From NCBI RefSeq assembly GCF_001613005.1, contig NZ_BDBN01000022.1:1-64000 (forward strand): a stretch of 64,000 bases of DNA. Reading direction: 5' to 3'. The DNA comes from Nocardia nova NBRC 15556. Lineage in GTDB: Bacteria; Actinomycetota; Actinomycetes; Mycobacteriales; Mycobacteriaceae. Numbering within the stretch: position 1 is the first letter of the stretch; each line of letters starts with the position of its first letter. The position numbers were made by a program, and so were the translations under genes. Of this stretch, positions 8,907 to 16,852 are shown piece by piece. The notes under the pieces are model-generated. The model saw only the letters and a list, made by a program, of their open reading frames with translations, did not search any database and was not told the DNA's origin.

Positions 8907-9506
8907 GATTTCACTCCTGCTCGGTCCGGGCTGAACCGGCTCACGGTTACCGCCGGGTTTTCGTATAAAAGGTCTTCGAAATTCGAACGATGTGCGCCGA
9001 CCGCGCGTTCACGTGGCCGCGCAAAACCGTTCGGTGATTACATCGCGGCATGCCGTGGGGGTACCGGCTGGTACGGCATACGCGCGTTCGCGCCTTTGCG
9101 GGCTTGCTTCTTTGCGATCTGGCCGCGCACGATCCGTCGAGCGAGAACCGGACGGGTGGTCCGGGCAAGGCTGCGGGGTGATCCGCGGATCGGAGCCGTG
9201 CGTCACGAACCGAAGGTCACCAACCGTCCCGGACCGGGCGGTGGCGTCGGCCGGGAATCCGCAACATTCTGCCAGTACCGACAGGGAGTTGCAAAATCGC
9301 TCCTCGACCGGGCCGCGATCCTCTCGATGCGGGGCCGGCCCTAGCGCGGGTGTCTACTGCCATCTTCCGAGGGTAGGGCCCCCGAATTACCTGCGCGTAA
9401 GGGGAAACTCGCCCCTGCTGGGAAGCAGCGGTGAACAGTCCCACCGCCACCCGGAACGCCGATGTGAGCTCAGGGTGACGCAGGCTGTCACCTCCGGGCC
9501 TGTCCG
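8907..9506. other. 600-base intergenic region, no convincing gene
   Basis: No reading frame here looks like protein on either strand. It must hold the promoter and leader of the malic enzyme (minus strand) and the 3' end of the flavoprotein transcript. Between 9400 and 9446 there are three short neighbouring stems: AGGGG/CCCCT, CTGCT/AGCAG, of which the first two compete, and GCGGTG/CACCGC. They could be a leader structure or the flavoprotein's terminator. They match no riboswitch consensus I know. Confidence 0.4.
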
Positions 9507-11117
9507 CTACGCCGGGCGCACCCAGATCTCGTTCACGCCGCCGGTCAGCAGGCGGCGCCGCCAGTTGCGGGCCGGGCCGGGATGATCGGTGCGCCGATGC
9601 AGGCCCCGGGTCTCGGTGCGCGCCAACGCGCTGTACTTCGTCCAGCGGGCCACCGCCAGCAAGGCCGCGGCCTGCCGGGCCCGCACCTGGTCGGCGCCGG
9701 CGCCGCCGAGCCCGTATTCGGTGACCGGCCACATCGCGTCGAGTTCGGCGATGCTGTCGCGCAGGCTGCCCGCACTGCGCCAATAGCTGCGCCGCAGCGG
9801 CAACGTATGTTCCTGCACCAGCCCGATCACCGCACGGGGATCGATATCCGCGCGCGGATCGTCGCCAGGATGGGAATTCAGCCCGGCCCCCGGAACCGGC
9901 CGCGCGTCGCCGACGCGGCCCCGGTGGCGAGCGAACCGCGCCGCGCCCGATCCGGCCCACATTCCGGACGAGATCGCCCACCCGCCGCCGTGCCCGTCGA
10001 ACCCGCCGACCGCACCGGTGATCGGTTCCCGGGATGCCACGTCCCCCGCGGCATACAGTCCGGGAACCGTTGTGGCGCAATCGAATCCGGTCAGCTTGAT
10101 GCCACCGGAACCACGCACGGTACCCTGCAGGACCGGACGCAGTCGCACCCGGCCGGCCGACGGCGACGCGTCGGCACCGGCGCTCGCGGGCACCGCCGTG
10201 GTTCCCGATGGCGCCGCCGACGCGGGGCCGTACCGTACGGCGGACTCCGGCGGAATCTCGGCGTAGACCGCCCTCCCCTCCGCCAGCGCGGTGAGGGCCG
10301 CGGACCGGACGGTGAAGTCGTCACCGTCGATGCGAGCCCCCGATTCGTCGTACAGCGAGGCGAACCGGGGCTCACGCAGATCGCTCATCGTCGCGAGACC
10401 GTAGGCGCCGGAGAACTCCATGCCCGACAATTCGGTGCCCGCCTCCGCCGCCATCAGCAGGCCCTCACCGGTATCGACATCGGTTCCCGCGCCACCGGCC
10501 AGAAACGCGCACCCACCCGTCGCGAGCACCACCGCACCCGCGCGGATGGTCCAGCCGCGGTATCGGTCGTCACCGGCGAGCCCACCGGCCCCGCACACCA
10601 CGCCGTCGGCGTCGACCAGCAGATACAGCGCCGGGTGATGATCGACGACCTGGACACCCAATCGGAACAGCGTGCGCCGCAGCGCCGCCAGATACCGCCG
10701 GCCCTCGAGGTGGACGCGCGTCGACGGCCCGTCTCCGGCCTGCCGGTATCCCCAGCGCAGCAAGTGGGCGATGCGGTGATGGGTCTCGCCGAGCACCCGG
10801 TCCATCCACTCGGGGTCACCGAGGTCACCACCGCGCGAGAGACTGTGCGCCAGCGCCCGCTCCCGCTCCGGCCCGGGCGGGATATCCCACAGCGCGACAA
10901 CGCCTTTCGACGTCGGACCGCATTCACCGCAACGACCCTTGTCGACCAGGATCACGCGCGCTCCGGCCGTCGCCGCCGTCAACGCCGCCCAGGCACCCGC
11001 CGGGCCGCCACCCACCACCAGCACATCGGCGGACGTCTCCGCCGCGAACTCGGATTCCGCGCGAATAGTGGACCGGCTACGCACGCTCACAAAGGAAAAT
11101 ATTCGGCCACAATTCAT
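9507..11117 (-). CDS. FAD-binding fumarate reductase/AprA-like flavoprotein
   Basis: 536 residues. The Rossmann FAD site VLVVGGGPAGAWAA is near residue 35. A Cys-containing loop DKGRCGECG follows the first strand, then the second FAD-contact region AVVLATGGCAFL, and the late GLYAAGDVASRE motif of the succinate dehydrogenase/fumarate reductase/APS reductase flavoprotein family. The C-terminal helical domain resembles that of fumarate reductase flavoproteins. No iron-sulfur partner gene is adjacent, so the reaction cannot be assigned. It follows a small membrane protein and a PHP phosphoesterase on the same strand, with a 24-base gap. The exact start is uncertain; a GTG ten codons inside is an alternative. 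Confidence 0.78.
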   Translation of the reverse strand: MNCGRIFSFVSVRSRSTIRAESEFAAETSADVLVVGGGPAGAWAALTAATAGARVILVDKGRCGECGPTSKGVVALWDIPPGPERERALAHSLSRGGDLGDPEWMDRVLGETHHRIAHLLRWGYRQAGDGPSTRVHLEGRRYLAALRRTLFRLGVQVVDHHPALYLLVDADGVVCGAGGLAGDDRYRGWTIRAGAVVLATGGCAFLAGGAGTDVDTGEGLLMAAEAGTELSGMEFSGAYGLATMSDLREPRFASLYDESGARIDGDDFTVRSAALTALAEGRAVYAEIPPESAVRYGPASAAPSGTTAVPASAGADASPSAGRVRLRPVLQGTVRGSGGIKLTGFDCATTVPGLYAAGDVASREPITGAVGGFDGHGGGWAISSGMWAGSGAARFARHRGRVGDARPVPGAGLNSHPGDDPRADIDPRAVIGLVQEHTLPLRRSYWRSAGSLRDSIAELDAMWPVTEYGLGGAGADQVRARQAAALLAVARWTKYSALARTETRGLHRRTDHPGPARNWRRRLLTGGVNEIWVRPA

Positions 11118-11141
11118 CCGGCCGCAACTGTTACGCGGAGA

Positions 11142-11408
11142 TCAATTCCACCATTGCGTAACCAATAGGTAACCCGCCGCCACAAAGACGACCAGAGATC
11201 CGAAAAACGCCGGAATTCCCCGACGCCGGTCGGAAAAAATTTGCGCGCCGAGCGCCAGCGCCGCCATTCCGATATGCCAGCCGACACTGCTCGCACCCGG
11301 TCCGGGAAATCCGCGCCGCACCCCCAGGACCGCCGCGCCGACGACGACCGCCGCCAGCACCACCAATCCGGCGGCCACCGTTCCGCTGAGCGCCCGCACG
11401 ACCCTCAC
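11142..11408 (-). CDS. Small three-helix membrane protein
   Basis: 88 residues if it starts at the GTG whose last two bases overlap the PHP gene stop (GTGA). The protein has three hydrophobic segments (about 8-30, 42-58 and 66-84) with an RRGFPGPG loop and an ending LLVTQWWN. The 4-base overlap implies translational coupling with the PHP gene. I do not recognise the family. Its place between a PHP phosphoesterase and a flavoprotein suggests a membrane anchor or accessory, but nothing in the sequence proves it. Confidence 0.7.
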   Translation of the reverse strand: MRVVRALSGTVAAGLVVLAAVVVGAAVLGVRRGFPGPGASSVGWHIGMAALALGAQIFSDRRRGIPAFFGSLVVFVAAGYLLVTQWWN

Positions 11409-12268
11409 GGGGCGACCACCGCGACGCCGCTCGCCTTCTCGGCCAGACGCTCGAATTGCTCTCCGTCCGTGAGGCATTCGCCCAGGCCCACGGGTTTGTC
11501 GGCGCCGTGGTAATCCGAGGATCCGGTACCGATGAGGTCCAATTCGCGCGCCAGCTCGCGCAGCACCGCCCGGTCGGCGGGATTGTGGTCGGGGTGATCG
11601 ATCTCGAGTCCGCCCAGCCCGCGCTCGGCCAGATCGCGGATGTCGTCGAGCGCCAGCAGCCGCCCCCGGGTGCGGGCGCGCGCGTGCGCGACCACGGTCA
11701 CCCCGCCGGCCGCGGCCACCATCTCCACCGCCTGCCGCAACGGCGTGTCGGCCTTCTCGACGTAATAGCGGCCGCGCGGCGCGAGCAGATCGTCGAAGGC
11801 CGCGCCGACCGTCGGGACCACACCGGCCTCGACCAGCGCTCGCGCCAGATGCGGGCGTCCCGCTGCCGGACCCGCCGCGGCGAGTACCGCGTCCGGGTCG
11901 ATCGGCAGGCCATCGGCCACCATGAGATCGGCCATCGCGCGCACTCGCGAGACGCGTTCGGTGCGCAATCGCTCGCGTTCGGCGGCGAAGGCGGCATCGG
12001 CCGGATCGAACAGGTAGGCCAGCAGATGCACCGGCACCGGCCAGCCGTCCTCCCCCATACCGACGCAGGACATCTCCATCCCGCGCACCAACCGCAGTCC
12101 CGCCGGCAGCGCGGCAACCGCCTCGTCCCATCCGGAGGTGGTGTCGTGATCGGTGATCGCCACCACGTCCAGCCCCGCCGCCGCGGCCGCGCGCATCAGA
12201 TCGCCGGGAGTGTCGGTGCCGTCGGATGCGGTCGAATGGGTGTGGAGGTCGATACGCACGCGTTCCAT
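11405..12268 (-). CDS. PHP-domain metal-dependent phosphoesterase
   Basis: About 287 residues. Metal-binding motifs of the PHP superfamily are in order: DLHTHSTASDG near the start, AITDHDTTSGW, the PHLARALVEAG region, VVAHARARTRG and GSSDYHG near the end. These match the YciV/TrpH-like group, whose E. coli member removes 5' nucleotides from short RNAs and 3',5'-bisphosphonucleotides. I use the ATG at 12268; a TTG three codons earlier is also possible. It is divergent from corA with only 23 bases between the two starts, and overlaps the downstream membrane-protein gene by four bases. Confidence 0.87.
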   Translation of the reverse strand: MERVRIDLHTHSTASDGTDTPGDLMRAAAAAGLDVVAITDHDTTSGWDEAVAALPAGLRLVRGMEMSCVGMGEDGWPVPVHLLAYLFDPADAAFAAERERLRTERVSRVRAMADLMVADGLPIDPDAVLAAAGPAAGRPHLARALVEAGVVPTVGAAFDDLLAPRGRYYVEKADTPLRQAVEMVAAAGGVTVVAHARARTRGRLLALDDIRDLAERGLGGLEIDHPDHNPADRAVLRELARELDLIGTGSSDYHGADKPVGLGECLTDGEQFERLAEKASGVAVVAP

Positions 12269-12291
12269 CTTGCCCAACTAGCATCCGGGGC

Positions 12292-13374
12292 GTGCCCTCG
12301 ATACCGCCGTTTCCCCCGTTCCGTGGCTCCGGGAGGTCGCGGCGCGGGCCGCAGCTGCCCCGGATTCCGGTTCCCACCGCCCGCGCGATCGTCGACTGCG
12401 GCGTCTATGTCGACGGCCGCCGCCAGTCCGGACATGTGACCCCGGCGGCCGCGCTGGCACAGGTGCGCGAGCGTGGCGACGGCTTCGTCTGGGTGGGCAT
12501 GCACGCTCCCGACGCCGACCAGATGGCCGAGGTGGGCGAGATCTTCGGCCTGCACGAACTCGCGGTCGAAGACGCCGTGCACGCCCATCAGCGCCCCAAA
12601 CTGGAACGCTACGACGACACCCTGTTCCTGGTGTTGCGCACTGTGAAATACCTCGAACACGACCCCAACTCGGTCAGCGAGATCGTGCAGACCGGCGAGA
12701 TCATGATCTTCATCGGCGCGGATTTCGTGGTCACCGTCCGCCACGGCGAGCACACCGCGCTGAAGGTGGTGCGCGAGGAGATGGAGAAGCATCCCGAACG
12801 CCTGGCGCTGGGACCGGGCGCGGTCCTGCACGCCGTGGCCGACCATGTGGTGGATACGTATCTCCTGGTGACGCAGTCGGTCGAAGACGATGTCGAGGGC
12901 ATGGAGGAAGAGGTCTTCACCCCGCGCAGCCGGCTCACCATCGAGGCCATCTATCAGCTCAAGCGCGAGGTGGTCGAGTTGCGGCGGGCGGTCAACCCGC
13001 TGGCGCTGCCGCTGCAGGTGCTCAGCCGCAGTTCGGAACTGCCGATGCCGAAGGAGATCCGCCGCTATCTGCGTGACGTCGCCGACCACCACACCGCGGT
13101 CGCCGAGCGGATCAGCGATTTCGACGAGGCGCTCAGCGCGCTGATCAACGCGGCGCTGGCGAAGGTCAGCGTGCAGCAGAACACCGATATGCGCAAGATC
13201 TCGGCCTGGGCCGCGATGGCCGCGGTGCCGACCATGATCGCCGGCATCTACGGCATGAACTTCACCCATATGCCGGAGCTGTCGTGGACCTACGGATACG
13301 GGATGGTGTGGATCGTGATCCTGGTCATCTGCGGTGCGCTGTTCGTCGCGCTGCGGCGCAACAAGTGGTTGTGA
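12292..13374 (+). CDS. corA: CorA-type Mg2+/Co2+ transporter
   Basis: About 360 residues, the usual CorA length. A cytoplasmic N-domain (HELAVEDAVHAHQRPKLERYDD is the conserved region) is followed by a long coiled helix, then two C-terminal transmembrane helices. The signature YGMNF lies at the end of TM1 (about residue 323), and the protein ends in a basic tail RRNKWL. It forms a pentameric inner-membrane channel for divalent metal uptake. The GTG at 12292 gives the length seen in mycobacterial CorA; an upstream frame extension runs into the divergent PHP gene. M. tuberculosis has corA in the same neighbourhood. Confidence 0.93.
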   Translation: MPSIPPFPPFRGSGRSRRGPQLPRIPVPTARAIVDCGVYVDGRRQSGHVTPAAALAQVRERGDGFVWVGMHAPDADQMAEVGEIFGLHELAVEDAVHAHQRPKLERYDDTLFLVLRTVKYLEHDPNSVSEIVQTGEIMIFIGADFVVTVRHGEHTALKVVREEMEKHPERLALGPGAVLHAVADHVVDTYLLVTQSVEDDVEGMEEEVFTPRSRLTIEAIYQLKREVVELRRAVNPLALPLQVLSRSSELPMPKEIRRYLRDVADHHTAVAERISDFDEALSALINAALAKVSVQQNTDMRKISAWAAMAAVPTMIAGIYGMNFTHMPELSWTYGYGMVWIVILVICGALFVALRRNKWL

Positions 13375-13409
13375 GGCTGGACGTTTCGCTGCCGGGTGCC
13401 CGCACGGTC

Positions 13410-14009
13410 TTACAGATTCGCGGCGGCCCGGTGCGGATCCCGGATGTCGATCCCCGCTTCGGCCCACGCGTCCCGTAGCGCCGCGGCCCCGCGCACCCGC
13501 ACCCACGCCGCCTCGGTGGCGGTGATCGGCGCGACCGACAGGAATCGCACCGGATCGGCGGGTTCCGGCAGTGCCACCTCGGCGATATCGGCCTCGCCCA
13601 GCAGGACCGCGGTGAAGGGAGCGTTGTGCCACAACGGTTCTCCGAGGTCGAGCAGCGCATCCGGTTGCAGCACAACGCCTTCCACCGCGGGCGCGGCGAT
13701 CAGCACGCCGAGTCCGCGCGGCAGGCCCGCCTGGGCACCGGCTCCGCCGCGCAGCGTCAGCACCAGTTCGGCGCGCGGGCCGCGCACGGGGTCGGCCAGC
13801 GCCGCCGCGGAATCGGTCATCGGATGCCGGGAGCCGCCGAGGGTGACGTAGTGCACGAACTCGCCGTCGGGGATGCGCAGGATGTCGATCGGCTCCAGGC
13901 CGAGGAAGGTCACCGACGCGGAGTCGAAGCGGGTATCGTCGAATCCCGACCCCGTCCGGGGGATGCCGAAATGCGTCAGTACCGCGGACCGCACCTGATC
14001 GAGTTCCAT
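13410..14009 (-). CDS. Suppressor-of-fused (SUFU)-domain protein
   Basis: 199 residues, no signal peptide or membrane segment. The motif EPIDILRI, then VHYVTLGGSRHPM, a strand LVLTLRG, and a late PVRFLSVAPITATEAAWVR match the bacterial SUFU-like fold. These are common in actinobacteria and some act as immunity-like or regulatory proteins, but the function here is unknown. It is convergent with corA (35 bases apart) and 22 bases downstream of the next minus-strand gene, so the two may be co-transcribed. Confidence 0.7.
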   Translation of the reverse strand: MELDQVRSAVLTHFGIPRTGSGFDDTRFDSASVTFLGLEPIDILRIPDGEFVHYVTLGGSRHPMTDSAAALADPVRGPRAELVLTLRGGAGAQAGLPRGLGVLIAAPAVEGVVLQPDALLDLGEPLWHNAPFTAVLLGEADIAEVALPEPADPVRFLSVAPITATEAAWVRVRGAAALRDAWAEAGIDIRDPHRAAANL

Positions 14010-14031
14010 AGCCCTAGAGCGTGCCAGAGCC

Positions 14032-14523
14032 CTACAGCGCCAGGCGCGCCAGCATATCCCGCGCCTGCTCGGCCACCTTCGGGTCGCACAGCACGTCGTA
14101 GCGGCCGGCGACCAGCTGCATGGTGGAGGCGAAGTCGCGGGTGCCGCGGGTGGCGGCGTACGGGATCACCGCCGAGATGAGCCCGAAGATGATGCCGCCG
14201 ACCAGGCCGACCACCAGCGGCCCGATCACGCCGCCCGTGGTGAACAGGCTCAGCAGCAACCCCAGGAACAGGCCCAGCCAGGCGCCCGAAACCATGCCGC
14301 CGCCAATGACTTTGCCCCAAGTAAGCCGGCCCAGCACTCGTTCGACCTGCATCAGATCGACACCCACGATGGTCATGTTCTCCACCGGGAACTGGTTGTC
14401 GGCCAGATAGTCGACCGCCCGCTGCGCCTCGGCGTAGGTCGGATAGGAGGCGACCGGCCACCCCGACGGCGGCGTCGGCAAGCCGGGCCGATTGCGATTC
14501 GGACTACCCAACGGATTGGTCAT
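14032..14523 (-). CDS. General-stress-type glycine-zipper membrane protein
   Basis: 163 residues. The N-terminal part (about 22-65), with VASYPTYAEAQRAVDYLADN and ENMTIVGVDL, resembles the YflT/GSP17M general stress fold. Two adjacent Gly-rich hydrophobic hairpins follow (about 70-125: KVIGGGMVSGAWLGLFLGLLL and a VGLVGGIIFGLI segment), and then a short soluble tail ends in RDMLARLAL. A protein of this layout lies next to corA in M. tuberculosis (Rv1234), which supports orthology. No biochemical role is established. Confidence 0.72.
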   Translation of the reverse strand: MTNPLGSPNRNRPGLPTPPSGWPVASYPTYAEAQRAVDYLADNQFPVENMTIVGVDLMQVERVLGRLTWGKVIGGGMVSGAWLGLFLGLLLSLFTTGGVIGPLVVGLVGGIIFGLISAVIPYAATRGTRDFASTMQLVAGRYDVLCDPKVAEQARDMLARLAL

Positions 14524-14684
14524 AACTCCACGATCCTAGGTCGATATCGCCGCTGCGGCTGGATGCGACGACTCAGCGGCGCACCGCGTGTCCGATTTTA
14601 CCGCCGAAAGGCAGCAGTTCGGACATTGCACCGCCGAGGATCACACCGGGTGGACCGCATGCATCGACCCGGACGAACCCCGGC

Positions 14685-15734
14685 TCACGCCAAGCGGACC
14701 TCGGCGGTGGCCAGACCGAATATCTTGCGGCCCGCCGACTTCGCGACGACCACCACGACGGCGGTGCGGGCCTGCGGATCGAGGGATTTGATCCGGCCGG
14801 TGAATTCGACGACGCCCGCGGACCGGGCGTCCACGATCGTGTAGTTCGACAGCCGCACCGCGTATCGGGTCAGCGCTCCGGGGTCGCCCAGCCATCCGGT
14901 GACGAAGCCCGCGCCGAGCCCCATCGTGAGCATGCCGTGCGCGATGACGTCGGGCAGGCCCGCGAGCGCGGCGACGCCGTCGTGCCAGTGGATGGGGTTG
15001 GCGTCACCCGAGACACCCGCGTAGTTCACCAGATCACCGCGTGTGACCCGCGCGGTGCGCGGCGGGAGCTCGTCGCCCACCGCGACCTCTTCGAAGCGAA
15101 TGACATTGTGCAGTACGCGCTTTCGCGATACCTCGGAGAAGCGGTGGTCGCGGCGGGGCGCGACGGCGGCTTCCAGCACTTCCGCCTCGGAAAGCCCCTG
15201 CGCCGCCGACGGCGCCCCGACACCCTGCATGATCACGCGTTCGATCGCACCGCCGATACCCGCGTCGATATCGTCGCCGGCGACACCGACCGCGGTCGTG
15301 TGCATCACGTGGACGACCTCGTCGAACTGATCGGTGAAGGTGTTGGTGACGGTGATCAGATCCTTTCCGGCGATGGTGCGCACCGCGGCGACCTCGACGT
15401 CGCTCACCAGACGATCACCGGAGACCACCGGCCGATGGAACTCGAAAACCTGATCGGTCTGCACGTACACGTCGTAGCCGGTGATGACGCGTTCGAACAG
15501 CCGGCGATTGGCCAGCATCGCGGGAATCGACAGGAACGTGGGCGGCGCGACCACCGCGCCGTAGCCGTACTCCGCGGCGGCCGCCTCCCGCCAGTGCACC
15601 GGGCCGTGATCCTGCACCGCACGGGCGTACTCGCGAATCTTCTCCCGCCCGACCTCGTAGTAGTCCTCGGCACGGTAGGCATATCCCACCAGGGACCGCG
15701 TGTATGCCGCCACATCCACGGTTAGCTCGGACAA
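14685..15734 (-). CDS. Fused HadA/HadB-type (3R)-hydroxyacyl-ACP dehydratase
   Basis: 349 residues made of two hotdog domains. The first (about 1-165) matches HadA, with YEVGREKIREYARAVQ, APPTFLSI and VDQ..EFHRPVVSGD; it lacks the hydratase motif. The second (about 200-349) matches HadB, with the hydratase-2 motif DLVNYAGVSGDANPIHW and AHGMLTMG (catalytic Asp and His). In mycolic-acid bacteria HadAB dehydrates hydroxyacyl-ACP in the FAS-II elongation cycle. Here both subunits are one polypeptide, and the gene is not next to the ribosomal/secE genes that flank hadABC in M. tuberculosis. Lipid-chain elongation is therefore likely, but the exact substrate is open. Confidence 0.85.
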   Translation of the reverse strand: MSELTVDVAAYTRSLVGYAYRAEDYYEVGREKIREYARAVQDHGPVHWREAAAAEYGYGAVVAPPTFLSIPAMLANRRLFERVITGYDVYVQTDQVFEFHRPVVSGDRLVSDVEVAAVRTIAGKDLITVTNTFTDQFDEVVHVMHTTAVGVAGDDIDAGIGGAIERVIMQGVGAPSAAQGLSEAEVLEAAVAPRRDHRFSEVSRKRVLHNVIRFEEVAVGDELPPRTARVTRGDLVNYAGVSGDANPIHWHDGVAALAGLPDVIAHGMLTMGLGAGFVTGWLGDPGALTRYAVRLSNYTIVDARSAGVVEFTGRIKSLDPQARTAVVVVVAKSAGRKIFGLATAEVRLA

Positions 15735-15854
15735 GCCACACTCCTCAACGCTCGGCTGCGCTGGAGCGTAAGCACGCCGCAGCCACCGGTCGCCGGATCC
15801 GCTTACCTTTCGGAAGGTTTCACGACACGCGGGCGGGCCGATTGTGAGTTGTCG

Positions 15855-16802
15855 CTATGCCTGCGGCGGGACGAAACTCGTGCTGCGGGCCATCCCCGCG
15901 GCCCGGCCCTTCTCCGCGACGACCTGCGCCATCTTCGCGCTGGCCTCGTCGATCATCTCGTCGCCGAGCATGACCGCGCCGCGGGCGCCGCCGGCGGTCG
16001 AGGTGTGATACGCGTAGGCGTCGAGGATCTCCTCGGCGCGGTCGTAATCGGCCTGGCGCGGGCTGAAGATCTCGTTGCACGCCTCGACCTGCGTGGGGTG
16101 CAGCACCCATTTGCCGTCGAAACCGAGGGCCGCGGTGCGGGATGCGGCGCGGCGGAAGCCGTCGAGATCGCGGATCTGCAGATAGGGACCGTCGATGGCC
16201 TGCAGGCCGTGGGCCCGGGCGGCGAGCAGGATGGTCATCAGAATGTGGTGGTAGGCGTCGCCGGGCGCGTAGCCCTCGGGCTGTTCACCGACCACCAGGG
16301 TGCGCATGTTGATACTGGCCATGAAGTCGGCGGGACCGAAGACCAGGGTCTGCACGCGCGGGCTGGCGGTGGCGATCTCGTCGATGTTGCGCAGTCCCTG
16401 CGCGTTCTCGATCTGCGGCTCGATGCCGATGCGTCCCACCTCGAGGCCGTTGGCCTTCTCCAGCTGGGTCAGCAGCAGATCGAGCGCGCGCACCTGGGCA
16501 CCGTCGAGCACCTTGGGCAGCAGAATCGCGTCCAGATCGCGGCCGGCGCCCTCGACCACCGAAATGACGTCGGCGTAGGTCCATTCCGTCGTCCAGTCGT
16601 TGACCCGCACCACCTTGATCTGATTGCCCCAGCCGGGCGAGTTCAGCGCGGCGACGATATTGGCGCGGGCAGCGGCCTTGGCGGGCGGAGCGACGGCATC
16701 CTCGAGGTCGAGAAAGATCTCGTCGGCGGGCAAACCCTTGGCCTTGTCGATCATCCGAAGATTACTGCCGGGTACGGCTAGCACCGATCGACGCGTTGAC
16801 AT
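15855..16802 (-). CDS. CitE-like CoA-ester lyase (HpcH/HpaI family)
   Basis: About 315 residues. A TIM-barrel lyase with RRSVLAVPGSN at the start, metal/substrate residues in EIFLDLEDAVAP, the Arg-containing VVRVN strand, GIEPQIENAQG (catalytic Glu) and FGPADFMASI. These features fit the citramalyl/malyl-CoA lyase group rather than a citrate lyase complex, since no alpha or acyl-carrier subunit is nearby. The start is the ATG at 16802, with CAGGAG seven bases upstream. It is divergent from the MgtE-like gene by 50 bases and may run into the fused HadAB gene 120 bases downstream. Confidence 0.82.
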   Translation of the reverse strand: MSTRRSVLAVPGSNLRMIDKAKGLPADEIFLDLEDAVAPPAKAAARANIVAALNSPGWGNQIKVVRVNDWTTEWTYADVISVVEGAGRDLDAILLPKVLDGAQVRALDLLLTQLEKANGLEVGRIGIEPQIENAQGLRNIDEIATASPRVQTLVFGPADFMASINMRTLVVGEQPEGYAPGDAYHHILMTILLAARAHGLQAIDGPYLQIRDLDGFRRAASRTAALGFDGKWVLHPTQVEACNEIFSPRQADYDRAEEILDAYAYHTSTAGGARGAVMLGDEMIDEASAKMAQVVAEKGRAAGMARSTSFVPPQA

Positions 16803-16852
16803 GGGCGGCTCCTGAATCGTCTCGCGGGGCGGCACCACATAGCCTTGCACTT

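Noticed and set aside
8947..9168. 73-codon minus-strand frame upstream of malic enzyme
   Set aside because: Arg/Cys-rich, no ribosome site and no family resemblance; probably leader or promoter DNA.
9360..9480. Cobalamin, SAM or other known riboswitch in the 600-base gap
   Set aside because: Neither strand contains the conserved boxes of these riboswitches; only weak local stems are present.
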